Origin: Schistocerca nitens
Taxonomy: Eukaryota > Arthropoda > Insecta > Orthoptera > Acrididae
Length of the DNA: 64,000 nucleotides
Direction of reading: 5' to 3'
Assembly (NCBI RefSeq): GCF_023898315.1
Contig: NC_064614.1
Span: 74,908,501 to 74,972,500, forward strand
A model generated the notes under the pieces. That model saw only the letters and a list, made by a program, of their open reading frames with translations. It searched no databases and had not been told where the DNA came from. Below are positions 11,321 through 23,099 of the stretch, in pieces. The position numbers and the translations under genes are program-made. Positions within the stretch are counted from its first letter, which is position 1. Every line of letters begins with the position of its first letter.

Positions 11321-12416
11321 TGTAACGGAACATATTAAAGGCTTTACTTTAATGAAGTATACGATCCCTTCCAAATTCAACCAGTTTAATGAGTATTTAT
11401 GATTATAGAAAAGTTATTGTGTATGTTAACAATGATTGCATAACATGTCTCCATAAACAGTCAACCCATTAAATTATACTGAATAACTGACCCACACAAA
11501 AGTTAATATCACTTGATCACTGATACAGCAAATGTCATCATGTAAAAACACTAAGTTCATCTTAAATAATTAATATGAAGTATGAAAAATAGTGGCCAAC
11601 CTAGGTATTTTGGATCTCCTTAAATAAAAATCACCCAGTGAAACCTATTTGTTCACTAGGAGCGTTTTCACTCAGTATTCACGTAATTAATCCTATTTTA
11701 GACGAAAACCAATGTAATTCTTAATAATTCATGTTACTTACTTATTTATGCAAATTAGAGAAGTCAATTGACAAACTTCTAAAAAACGACCTTTTTGTAA
11801 CAAAGAATTATTCTGTCAAGTCAACAAATCTGTCTGTCATTTTAATAACATGTTAAATTATGTCACTCTATGCAAATTAATAACTTTTCTGCACAAATTA
11901 TGATAACAGATGTACATGTGACTTATAAACTATATCTCTCTTTAGTAGTTCTTTGACAATGTTATAAATACAGGCAGTCGGAGGCAGTGGGGCAGTCGGA
12001 ATGTCACTTTGGTGAAGTGTGTTTCTGTGTTATTGTTTGGGATGGAAAAACAATGCAAACAACATGTAAAGGAACTACTATTTTGTGTTGTGTTATGGTC
12101 TTTGGTGGACAGTGGAATTAAGATGGCCACCAAAGTAATAAATATTTGATGTTTACATATGTGTTGGTTTCGTTTGTTCTTTATCATCAAAAGCACATGA
12201 AAAACACGGGACCTCATGTTTTTAACCCTAGACAACCAGATTTAGAGCCAGCATCAGCATCGAGACACAGCAGCGATCCAGCAAGCAGCAGCGATTACTA
12301 CAATGCATTGTAATGGCGCCAACCTAACATCAAGTGCTAACAAGCTCCGTAAATGGGAGTGAAATAGTGCGATTACAGCAATTAGCAATATCAACGAAAA
12401 AGGCGGACCATTTACA
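11321..12416 (+). repeat. 3' LTR of element 1
   Basis: 1096 bp, TGTAACGG...TTTACA, with 13 substitutions against the 5' LTR by eye and no length change. Confidence 0.92.
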
Positions 12417-12461
12417 AGCTGCATCAAACCAGTCTCAGGACTGAAGGCCACAACAACAACA
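12417..12461 (+). mobile_element. LINE (alpha) 3' end, part 2
   Basis: The last 45 bp of the LINE interrupted at 6181: after the duplicated AGCT it reads GCATCAAACCAGTCTCAGGA and finishes in a CAACAACAAC tail, as in the other copies. Confidence 0.85.
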
Positions 12462-14142
12462 GTAATAGGCATTTGTTCACCTATAGAGGCATCTGCAATA
12501 AAGCCAGTATACATTGTATAGTGTGCCTACATCCAGTGTATAGAGACGAGTCGAGGTAATGGTACCGCTATGTTTTCACAAGCTCTAATTTTACTTTCCA
12601 TACATCATTTACTTTTGTAACATGTTAAGAACATATGCAGATAACACTCGTACAAGGTTAAATGGCCACTATAGCAGTTAAATTTCTTATGTGCCGTTCA
12701 TCCACATATAATGATCAGTTTGCTCATCGTCTCTAGTCTGTTTTACCTGTAAAAACTGTAAATGAGCGTTTGGCGTCAATTTCTGGGACGCCTCTTACGG
12801 GGCAGGTCCGGAAGCCATGGTACACGTCTTTTTACTTACATTCGACGCCACATTGGGCGACTTGCGGGCTGGATGGGGATGAAATGATGACCAAGACAAC
12901 AGCGACACCACCATTTAGGATAGGGAAAGTTAGTTTTGTGTAATATTCTGAGCACAAGTTGCAGCCACGTGTGGGTTGGATTGCAGTGAGTTACACATAC
13001 CAACAGTTGCAAAGTAGAATAGTGGCCTCTGGGCCATTAAATTTCTGAAACAGAATACGTAGTGGTTTCGCATGTCACAAATCACAGTCAGAAGGGGCCC
13101 ACTGGCCAACCTAGCTTGTTATGAGTACGTGACGTGAAGCGGCGCATAAGGTAAAACAGAGGCACACAGCCCTGTGTAAATAGGTGCGGGTTTCTAACGA
13201 GATTCATTCAAGTGTGGCAGCTCTCCAGGATGGCAGGGCATGTCACACCACCGGACTACATGCCGCACCAGGTGGGGTGCCAGCGTCCCTGTCCTCGACA
13301 GCTCATTGGTTTGACCCTCTGAGGCCGATGCCGGGTCCGTAGGCAGCCACCCAGTGGCGGGCCACTCTTTGGCTCACTACTGGGCTCCAACATGCACCAA
13401 TGACATCCGGGGGCGAAGGTCGCAGATTCGGCTGCAGATCGCGAGAGCTTCTTGCTGCCGCGTCCATCTCGCTGTTGTCAGTGGGCCACTCGGCGGCTCC
13501 TCGGAACAGCGCAAAGGCAACGAGGATGGGGACAGCTGAGTCGGCAGCCGGTGCTCCCTGACACCATTGGAACTCCGCATCTGGGCACGGCCGGCTCGAC
13601 ACAGCATTGAATTGTACGGGCTGCCGGGGTGCTTCCTCAGCATTTTGGGGCCCTGTCATGCACACGAGGTGTACGGGGCCACTGTGGTTGGAAAGCTTGG
13701 ACAAGTCCTAATGCGGTGCCTTCTATCTCTTCGCGCTACATTTGGTCATCCTGATACATGCGGTGGCAGAAGCTGCCACTGAACTACTTCGAAAATTTTC
13801 TGAGATTACAATTTAACTGTCAGAGTTTTCATGTGTTGTTCAAAGAAATGACAGGTTTGTGATCGAATTATATTGTTTGTTCTGAAGCTGGTAGGTGCAG
13901 TTTAATTTCATACAAAATTAATCCCCACTATGGTCTGATGATATTTTTTCTTGTTATTGCTCTTCTTTGCTGGAATAATGGCGTCCTTTATTTTTGGTTG
14001 CATTGGTGTGCTTTTTTTGTATAAATACTGTCACATAAGGTGCGATTGCGGATCATTGCAAATGCCTTTGAATATGGACATGTTCAAGGGAGTTTAAATT
14101 TCTCCTGCTCTATTTCTTTCTCTACTCATTTGGGGGGTAGGG
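12462..14142. other. Unclassified region with a GC-rich block
   Basis: I recognise no gene. About 13196-13790 is clearly richer in G and C than its surroundings and holds overlapping open frames on both strands (for example 13303-13704 minus) without a known domain. It could be part of an unfamiliar repeat. About 12770-12920 resembles interspersed repeat text but I cannot name the family. Confidence 0.4.
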
Positions 14143-14161
14143 TGAGAGAGAGAGAGAGAAA

Positions 14162-14218
<57 letters not shown>
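14143..14218. repeat. (GA)n microsatellite
   Basis: A run of GA dinucleotides with two interruptions. Confidence 0.97.
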
Positions 14219-14219
<1 letters not shown>

Positions 14220-14505
14220 CTCAGAAGTGTTCAGTCTTCTGACTGGATCAATGTGGCCCACCACGAATTCGTCACTTGAGTCTCTCTAATATCATGGTAG
14301 TTATTCCCTGTTGTATTAATACACGTCCTATCACTTTTCCGGCAATAATGTGACTAAAATAGAATGTACGATCTACAGAACAGTTTAAATCGTTATACAT
14401 ACAAACATCTACATGTGTTCTGTCGGTAATTTCTTTGACAAATAATCAAAATGTCCTCAGCCAGAGGTCTTTGGTCCTTATCAAAGGAACCCTCGACAGA
14501 AACTG

Positions 14506-14534
14506 TTTTTTTTTTTTTTTTTTTTTTTTTTTTT
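14506..14534. repeat. Poly-T run
   Basis: 29 consecutive T residues, close to the 5' LTR of element 3. It may be the reverse-strand A-tail of an old retroposon, but no body is recognisable. Confidence 0.95.
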
Positions 14535-14555
14535 GGCGTCGTTAATGGCTCCTGT

Positions 14556-15448
14556 TGAAACGCGTAAGTTTCATATGTAATTATTACCAGCGATGGCGAG
14601 GCATGACAGAATCTCTGACCAGAGTGTTATTTATCGTTGCTAGTCTGCGCTTGACCGCGCGAGTCGACAGTTGGAGAGTAGTAGCAGTCTGATACAGTTG
14701 TGTGTAGCGAGTCGGCAGGAACAGTTGCGAGTTGCACTCTGTCAGTAGTAGAAGTCTGGTACAGTTGTGTGTGGCGAGTCGGCATGCGTCCGCGGTGTGC
14801 TCTGCCCACGAGTCTGGTCAGGAATGTGGTGGACGATATGTATATTATTGTAGAAGGTAATGAAGCAGCATTGCGCTCAGCTAATAATGTATGGTAATTG
14901 TAATTAATTTGTTCAAAAAATGCCCCAATAATAATTTTTTATAAAGTAAATCTTTTAAAGAAAAGTAATTATTTCAATTTAAAGAATTTTTCCACTCTGT
15001 TGAAGAAAAAGCATTCATTTCTAGTTAAATAATATTTCCTATGCATTCCCTCCAAGAATCAAAATTAAATATACGCCAGCATTGCACGGAGCTGTGCGGA
15101 AAAATAAGAGCAGATATAGATGCAGTTTTATTGAGGTAAGAATTTATCAGGTTTAATTATTTCACAGGGCCGAAGGTCAGCGTCGCTGCCCTTATAAGAT
15201 TTATCAGGTTTAATTAATTCTGTTGAGTTTTTACATTCTGTTCATGGTTCATTATTTAATTAATGTTATTGTGGGTTTAATGAGAAATCGTCTTAACTTT
15301 AATTTTGCAAGGAGGTTACGCTTGGCTCATTTTTATTATTCACTTTTGTGAGAAGACAACATTTCACTTAACATTGAGTTTCATATTCTTGCTGGGAGGT
15401 TACAATTTCACTATTATTGACTTTTAAAATTTTTGTGGGGAGGTTACA
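14556..15448 (+). repeat. 5' LTR of element 3
   Basis: 893 bp. Compared with the 3' LTR it holds about 130 bp more near its end, where the motif GGAGGTTAC occurs three times (near 15310, 15393 and 15440). Confidence 0.88.
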
Positions 15449-15450
15449 CT

Positions 15451-15471
15451 TGGCGACATCCGGACCAGGAT
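15451..15471 (+). promoter_or_regulatory. Primer-binding site candidate
   Basis: TGGCGACATCCGGACCAGGA begins two bases after the LTR. The TGGCGAC start is common in insect Gypsy elements. I cannot name the tRNA with confidence. Confidence 0.6.
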
Positions 15472-15678
15472 CGTATTTCTTTGAGAATCTTCTGATAAAT
15501 AGTCAAATATCTGCTGTTATTTACTTAAAAATAAGTAGTATTTGGCGCAACGCTTTTTCTAATTTGTCAATGTTTCTTCCACAGATCATCGGCAATTTGT
15601 TGCTCTTTGTTGTAATTGTGTTTGTTGGATTTTGCATTGTCTTTGTTTCATTTGTGAATAATTGTGATTTGTGTAAAA

Positions 15679-17915
15679 ATGCCGCGAAAAACTGTTAATA
15701 GTACATCGCGAGGTATAATGAGTGAAACACCCGACTTAAACAACTTGACCGATAGTACTTGTGACATGCAGTGTAATGATGACAATCCTCCATTTACGGA
15801 CACTCAGTGTGTACCGACCATTAATGTTGATTTTGATCCTAGTGATGAACAGACAAATTCAATTGTGTCGTCTGTTAATCTAACGACAATTGATGACGCG
15901 GGACGCTCTGTTGCAATGAGCGCTGCCCAGCTCAACACAACCGGTTTGCAAAATTTGCGTGACGAACAGACAAATTTTTCTAATGAAAATGAACAGTATA
16001 ATCAGAGTAGGACAGATTTATTTAATTCCGAGATAGTGACTAACAGTGCACATCCGATTAGCAAACTTTTTCAAGAATCACAGAATGACCAAATGGTTAC
16101 ACAAAACGCGACAAATGCAGGTATGCTATCAAACAGCACAGAGAATAGAGTAGGTAATGTCACGGTGGATCAAATTATAGCATTATTGCTTCAAATGAAT
16201 GAAGATGTCAAACGACGGAATGAAAGACAGAAAAACTATTTCAAAGAACTTAATGAAATGATAGACAACCATTATAAACAATGAAAGTTTTGACAACCAT
16301 TTCAAACAACTTAGCGAAACAATTAATGAAAGTTTCAAACTGACGAACGAAAAACACGACAACCTTAACGAACAGAACAAACAAGTTAGTGAACAGATTA
16401 CAGGTGTTACCGTGCAACGCCACGATACGAAAGAACAATTACGTGAGGATACTAAGGCTTGTGCTAGTAACAGTAATGAAGAAGTTGGAACTGTTGCACA
16501 AGAATTAAGTAGTACACGTGTAAGCACAACAGACTGAGTCAAAGATGAAATTAGTGCAGTCGCTGAACAATGTCCTAAAAACGCAACACAGTTACACGAC
16601 GAATTTAATTTAAAGTTACCACAACTTTCACACACTCTGGATACGGAAGTCGATAAGAAATGTGAACAACAGATCAGCCAAATTGACGAACGTATTAAAG
16701 TAACAGAAATGAAAAATGTTTCAGTTGCTAACACGTCACAGCGTGCGGCACATTCCGAATATTTGTCACACTCACACAGCCAGTGTAATTTGGACAATTT
16801 ACAGAGACTACGCGACTTACAATCCGAAAAGCTACGCGACTTAAAATCCGAAATGACACAGACCAACATATTCTCACACAAACCTGAACGTGTTCTCAAA
16901 TTCAGAGACGATAACATTGATTACGAGCAATTTGTATCTGTAATAAAATCTAAAGTATTTTAAAATAACAGAACACAGGTACACGCTTTGAACCGTATAC
17001 GACAATTTATTTTTGTACTTTCAATAGCATTGCCTGTAATGAAGAAACCACAATTAGCATGGATACAGCAATTTATTTCTGAATTTTTACCGCCATTGCC
17101 TGTAACGCAAAAGCTAAAATTTATTTGTAGCGCGTAATAGACCTCAGGGGATTCATTACGCTTTAATGAATATGTGCCGTAGCGTGCATAGGGCCCCGAG
17201 CTGTTGTAGTGCTGTTTCATCTTTAGTTTTCTGCACTGCTGCCTTCTCTTCTACTATCCTTTATATCTGTCAAAACAGCTCATTAACTATTGCTCTACCT
17301 AGGATTAAGAAATGAGTCAAGAAAACCCGATATGACAAATTTTACCGAAAGTGACAATTTTTTATTAGACGCTCAAGAAATGACAACCACAAGAACTTTA
17401 ATATAAAAAAAAATCTTAATCATCAGTATGTACAAAATTTTCAGTAGTCGCAACAGGAACCCAATTTTGGTAACAGTAGACGTTTTTCACCGCAACAGCA
17501 TGGAAGCCAGCCGGTTAGCATACCTAACCAACAATGCAGTCTACAAGGCCAACCAAACTTTAATGTTTCGCCGCGTGCACGTATAGTCCCATCTACAACA
17601 AATAGTAACGCACAGCAACAAGGAAAAAACCACGTACAGAAAACACAATATTTCAATTCCTATCGGAATGCACCGTATAGAAATGACTATCACGACAGAC
17701 GTAAAAACAATGAGCACAATTTTCAGCGTACATCTAATAACAGTCGGTCTTACCAACAGCAAAATCATACGCAAGAACATATTCTCATGAATGAAACAGA
17801 TAGTAGATATCATCCAGAACGTAATACGTCAGGAAGAATTAACAAAACAGTACAAATAGTGGAAATGCCACAGCATCCTCCTGAAAATAATAGCACGTCA
17901 GATGGAACTTGATTA
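15679..17915 (+). pseudogene. gag: Gag of LTR element 3 (frameshifted)
   Basis: The frame starts at the Met of MPRKTVNSTSRG (15679), about 200 bp after the primer-binding site, and runs to a stop at 16282-16284. The same kind of text continues in shifted frames: a long Gln/Glu/Asn-rich coiled-coil stretch (16290-16700) with repeated NEQN/SEQI motifs, then RLRDLQSEKLRDLKSE and the start of a capsid-like domain (KPERVLKFRDDNIDYEQFVS, about 16870-16950). About 17440-17910 is an Arg/Asn/Gln-rich basic segment (NAPYRNDYHDRRKNNEH) like the nucleic-acid-binding tail of the Gag in element 1. The middle of the capsid domain (about 16960-17400) is missing or unreadable. At least three frame changes or stops make it non-functional. 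The identification as Gag rests on position, coiled coil and basic tail. Confidence 0.65.
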
Positions 17916-17992
17916 AATACAGTACAGGTTGTATATTCCAGTAACACAAGCAATACTTTTAACAAGCAGAATCTTGTTCACGAAAACGTTAT

Positions 17993-19723
17993 TTGAAACA
18001 TGCTTTGTTGAATGCACCACTTTTATCGCACCCAGATCTCACCAGAAATTTTTCCATTGCCACCGACAGTTCTAACACCGCTTTAGGCGTACATATTTTT
18101 CAGGAAATTGAAGAAGATGGTTGTACTGTAATTAAAAACATCGCATTTGCAAGTCGCATTCTGTCACCTGCTGAACGAAATTATTCTGTTACTGAACTTG
18201 AAACATTATGTGTTGTTTGGGCTTTTACGAGATTTAGACATTTTCTTTATGGAAGACATACTACCGTTTACACAGACCATAGAGCAATACAATTTTTACT
18301 TTCGGCTAAATTTACTCACGACAGATTAAGCAGATGGAAACTTTATTTGCAGGAATTTAATTTTACAATTGTTCACATTCCCGGCACACAAAATGTTGTA
18401 GCAGACGCACTATCTCGTTCTCTCAGCAACAATCAGCAAGACATCGCAACCAACTTCTGCAAAGCAAATTTGAGCGTCATGTACATTCAACAAGTAGCAT
18501 TTGAAAATTTTATTTCGTCGTCATTACAGGACATAGCACAAGAGCAAAGTAAAGACAACTTGTGGAAAGAGATTAAACACCTCTGGCAAGATAGGAATAA
18601 TGTTACGATTAGAAACCATTACACTGTACGCAATGACATTCTGTTTCGCCGCTCTCATCCTGACAACAACAATTGGTTATTATGCATTCCTGACGAACTT
18701 GTTAACAAATTAATCTGGTATACTCATTTAAGTTACGCACATTACGGAGCCAGAAAATGTTTTCTTATACTGAGACAGAACTGTTATTTTACCAACATGG
18801 AGAAACGTATACGACGAGTTTTAGCGTCATGTAAAATCTGCCAGAAAGCAAAGTCAGACACAACTTCACATATTCCTCCATTATATCCCACTGTACCTGT
18901 TAAATTGAGACATATGGCCGCTGTAGACATTTTTGGTCCGATTCCCAGAACTAATACAGGTTTTTGCTACATCTTTGTCGCTGTTGAACTCACTACAAAA
19001 TTTGTTACCTTCACTCCGTTACGCAAAGCTACTGCTAAAACTGTTTCGAAAGCATTTGTAAAACATTTTCTATTTCATGTAGGGCATGTGTTGAAAGTAA
19101 TTTCCGACAATGGATCACAGTTTCGATCAGCTATATGGACACATATGTTACGAGCTAGAAACATTTCTCCGATATATATATCCAGGTACCATGCTTCTTC
19201 GAACCCTTGTGAACGAATAATGAAAGAAATTGGTAAACTGTGTAGAATTTACTGCCATAAAAAACATATTGATTGGGACACACACATACACTTATTCTAG
19301 GATGTTATTAATTCCGTACCGAATGAATCTACTATGCTATCTCCGTCCGTTATACTGAAAAATGTTGAACCACCTAACAAAATTAAAGAATTAGTAACAT
19401 TTCCTACATCTCGTCGACTACGACACCATGAAATAATTGACATTGCGCTGAACAACATCAAACGTGCCGCAGAGCGCCGGAGAAGACAAGAAAAACAGGT
19501 TTGTACACGCCGTGACTTTCACGTTGGACAGAAGATATTAGTACGTACACACTATTTATCCAAGAAAATAAAAGGTAGGTGCAGTAAATTTGAACTTATG
19601 TACGCAGGTCCATATCGAATTCGCAGCATTCCTCACCCCAATGTTGTACACGTCGAAACTTTGAGAACCAGAAAATCGAAAGGAAACCACCACATATCTA
19701 ACATCAAACCCTTTATTGAATGA
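17993..19723 (+). pseudogene. pol: RNase H and integrase of LTR element 3 (one in-frame stop)
   Basis: The frame opens at the fingertip of an RT-connected RNase H (LLNAPLLSHPD). RNase H acids are visible in IATDSSNTALGV, SVTELETLCVVWAF and VYTDHRAIQFL, ending with VVADALSRS. Integrase follows: an HHCC zinc motif (HLSYAH...CKIC, about 18730-18840), then the catalytic core with VDIFGPI, VISDNGSQF and NPCERIMKEIG, so D, D and E are all present. A TAG at 19298-19300 interrupts the frame; it resumes without shift and ends in the GPY/F-type tail (AGPYRIRSIPHPN, NIKPFIE). Everything upstream, the RT palm and the protease, is gone; the break lies near 17980. The retained acids suggest loss of function is due mainly to the stop and missing RT. 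Confidence 0.92.
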
Positions 19724-19769
19724 ACATACTTTATGATTTATCACACTGTAATGCCCTTTCCTAATTTTG

Positions 19770-20240
19770 TATGACCACTTATACAATTATATTCATGTGA
19801 ATACTTACTGATGATTGTCGTATTTTTCTTGGCAAGTGCCCGGCAAGGTAAGTTTAGCAGGTCGCTTTTCTTGTCGTTACACATCAGACCGTGCATATTT
19901 TCCAGATGTACTTACACATTTTATGACCACTTATGCAATTATATTTATATAACTACTTACTGATGATTGTCGTATTTTTCTTGGCAAGTGCTCGGCAAGG
20001 TAAGGTTAGCAGGTCGCTCTTCTTGTCGTTACACATCAGAGTGTGCATATTTTTCCAGATAATCTTGCGTTTCTTATGAATAATTATGCAATTTTATCTA
20101 GTGACATATTAATTTTATTAAATTCTCTCCACATTAAAGTCTTTAATTCTCGCCTCTATTAACTACACAACATACAAGCTGTACACAAACAAGATTACAT
20201 TTCTTGTCGTTATACACCCTAGACCGAACATATTTTCCAT
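19770..20240 (+). repeat. Tandem repeat, about 147-bp unit
   Basis: Two clear copies (about 19770-19917 and 19919-20064) share TACTGATGATTGTCGTATTT, GGCAAGTGC and CAGGTCGCT...CTTGTCGTTACACATCAGA. A third, degenerate copy extends to about 20240. It lies just after the integrase stop codon, within the 3' noncoding part of element 3. Confidence 0.85.
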
Positions 20241-20340
20241 TTTTTATGTATTTATGATTGTTTTCCTGTTTTGTTTGTATGTACTATGAAATATTTAAGG
20301 TATAACAAACACCAGTTGACTTTGATATTTTTGCCCTTTG

Positions 20341-21051
20341 GTGTCTTGAAGGGAGGATATAAGATGAACATCAACAAAAGCAAAACGAGGATAATGGAAT
20401 GAAGTCGAATTAAGTCGGGTGATGTTGAGGGTATTAGATTAGGAAATGAGACACTTAAAGTAGTAAAGGAGTTTTGCTATTTGGGGAGCAAAATAACTGA
20501 TGATGGTCGAAGTAGAGAGGATATAAAATGTAGACTGGCAATGGCAAGGAATGCATTTCTGAAGAAGAGAGATTTGTTAACATCGAGTATAGATTTAAGT
20601 GTCAGGAAGTCGTTTGTGAAAGTATTTGTATGGAGTGTAGCCATGTATGGAAGTGAAAGATGGACGGTAAATAGTTTGGACAAGAAGAGAATAGAAGCTT
20701 TTGAAATGTGGTGCTACAGAAGAATGCTGAAGATTAGATGGGTAGATCACATAACTAATGAGGTGGTACTGAATAGGATTGTGGAGAAGAGTTTGTGGCA
20801 CAACTTGACCAGAAGAAGGGATCGGTTGGTAGGACATGTTCTGAGGCATCAAGGGATCACCAGTTTAGTACTGGAGGGCAGCGTGGAGGGTAAAAATCGT
20901 AGGGGGAGACCAAGAGATGAATACACTAAGCAGATTCAGAAGGATGTAGGTTGCAGTAGGTACTGGGAGATGAAGAGGCTTGCACAGGATAGAGTAGCAT
21001 GGAGTGCTGCATCAAACCAGTCTCAGGACTGAAGACCACAACAACAACAAC
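20341..21051 (+). mobile_element. LINE (alpha) 3' fragment inserted in LTR element 3
   Basis: A 5'-truncated copy of the RTE/BovB-like LINE. It begins after the RT catalytic site at the segment GGYKMNINKSKTRI (with a stop where others read IIECSR). It continues through FCYLGSKITDDGRSREDIKC, MYGSERWTVNSLDKKRIEAF, LVGHVLRHQGI and GRPRDEYTKQ to the stop at 21030-21032, and ends in a CAACAACAAC tail. The frame from 20481 to 21032 is intact. It uses the same C-terminal domain layout as BovB-type LINEs. It was inserted after element 3 and shows no obvious target duplication. Confidence 0.9.
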
Positions 21052-22239
21052 ATATCTCAACAGCGTGACTGTTTTACATTTTTTGCTGCTGCTTTGTGAT
21101 ATTCTGTGTACATTTTTACATCTGAAACTTTCTATATTTTTTGATATAATACGTTATCTGCATGCTATGCTGTATGCTTAATTATATCAGTATAAACCAG
21201 TTTTTATCTAATGGGTATATGAATTAAATGCAAGACATTAGTCTTTGTTCATCATTTTCAGAAAGAAATAACGTGTAAAGGAATTAAATTAAACAGAAAT
21301 GGGAATTTCACCTACGGAATAAACGAAAGAAGATGCAAAAACCTTATGAGGAAGAGTAAATGGATCAGAATTAACAAGCATTAACAAGAATATACTATAC
21401 ACATCGTAGAATAGCAGTCTTAACTAATTTTTTCTTTCAGAATACGAAGCGATTGATGCATGCTGTCAGACTGAACTTCACATCTAAGTTGTAGTGAGGA
21501 AATATGCTAGAAATAAGGAATAGTTGTGTAATGAATAATGAAGTGATTTTTTTTTGCAGATGATAATGAATGGTGATGAATAATGATGAAGAATATGCAG
21601 CTTTGAATAATGAAGTTTTTCTTTACAGGTGATAATAATAATGGAGTTATGATAATGAAGTGATGGATAATGAAGTTTTTTCTTTACAGATGAGGATGAT
21701 GTTGAAGTTTATGTATTTATGCTCTGTAGTTATTTCAGTATTTGTTGCAGTTCGTTTTGACAGTATGTGTTGTATTGCATAGTACGATGACTGAAGGTTT
21801 TGGAAAGGACATCTAGAGAACACGTTTTATACACATTTCACTACCTGTTAATTCGAAGTTCACTACTTTTCAGCATAAAATGCGTTTATTCTTTCAGTCT
21901 AATAATCCATTTTTGTATATTTTGCAGGAGAAATTATTCATGAAATTAATGTATTATAAGCAGTTGTTCATTAAACCCATGTCATTTATAAATGTGATTA
22001 CATATACTCTACTTGTTTCATAATCTTGATACAGCTGACTCATGACGAATGACGTTACACATCTTCATTTGCAGTAATAACTCAAAAGCAACTATTGTTA
22101 TTAATTATCGAACCCAACGCAATGCATTGCTAGCACAAAAAAATGCTTTGTAAATGGCAAATGAATGCCACTGATTAATGTAATAAGATGAACTATGAAG
22201 ACAATGTTTACTATAATTTGATTAATTATGCCATTTATT

Positions 22240-22645
22240 AACTCATGTTCTCTGTAAATGACTTTTGATGATTTTTAATTAGTCTATGAATGCCAATGTT
22301 CTTTGTAAATGGTTTGTAATTGGGCAATGAATGCCAATGTTCTTTGTAAATGATTTATGATGGTAATTAGTCTATGAGTGCCAATGTTCTGTGTAAATGA
22401 CTTCTGATGATTGTAATGAGGCAATGAATGCCAATGTTCTCTGTAAATGATTTCTGATGGTAATTAGTCTATGAGTGCCAATGTTCTGTGTAAATGACTT
22501 TTAATGATTTTAATTGGGCAATGAATGCAAATGTTCTCTGTAAATGATTTACGATGGTAATTAGTCTATGAGTGGCAATGTTCTGTGTAAATGACTTCTG
22601 ATGATTGTAATTAGGCAACGAATGCCAATGTTCTCTCTAAAGTTA
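22240..22645 (+). repeat. Tandem array, alternating 47/50-bp units
   Basis: Eight copies of a unit containing TGCCAATGTTCT and GTAAATGA start near 22291, 22332, 22379, 22429, 22476, 22526, 22572 and 22623. Spacings alternate around 47 and 50 bp, which gives a dimer of about 97 bp: one half has GGCAATGAATGCC, the other AGTCTATGAGTGCC. Confidence 0.85.
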
Positions 22646-23099
22646 CTCATGAACATTATTCTGTAATACTACGTACATGGTACAGAAATTTTCAATGAGT
22701 AGGCGATGAGTGCCACCCATTACTAGTGTAATTCTCAATGAATACTAGTTTGTGACTTAATGTCCTTCACCTTCTAACCTAATTACGCAGACAAGAACGT
22801 GGTGTTGACACGACATACTGTTCACCACAATGAGCGATGAGATGCTATTATGATCCCACTGTTTGGTGTACCTAGTGTACTACCAAAAGGATAACATGGA
22901 ATATTACTATGGCATTTCAGTGTCTTGGCTACACTGATTAATACTTCAAGGAAAAGAACTTCAGATTGTCTCACTTGGTGTTGTGCTTCTGTAGAAAGAT
23001 ATGGACTTTCAGTGCAGTTGCGTGCAACCTTATGTGCTACAACCATGACGCAATCCTTCCTATTCCTTTCCTAATTCTTATAAAATGAAAAAGTCATAT

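Larger units (their letters stand above)
6182..12416 (+). mobile_element. LTR element 1: Gypsy-like, Gag-only, RT-less
   Basis: A complete LTR element with two 1096-bp LTRs, a primer-binding site, a Gag reading frame, a remnant of the integrase C-terminus, a roughly 1-kb noncoding 3' part and a G-rich tract before the 3' LTR. It is flanked by a 4-bp duplication AGCT (6178-6181 and 12417-12420) and interrupts a LINE whose text rejoins perfectly once the element is removed. By eye I count 13 substitutions between the LTRs (about 1.2%), so insertion is fairly recent. Protease, reverse transcriptase, RNase H and the integrase core are all absent. Confidence 0.9.

Noticed and set aside
13303..13704. 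Open frames on both strands in the GC-rich block
   Set aside because: Overlapping frames on both strands are expected in GC-rich DNA; no domain seen.
14040..14279. Open frame through the (GA)n run
   Set aside because: Its Arg/Glu repeats come only from the microsatellite; no other protein-like content.
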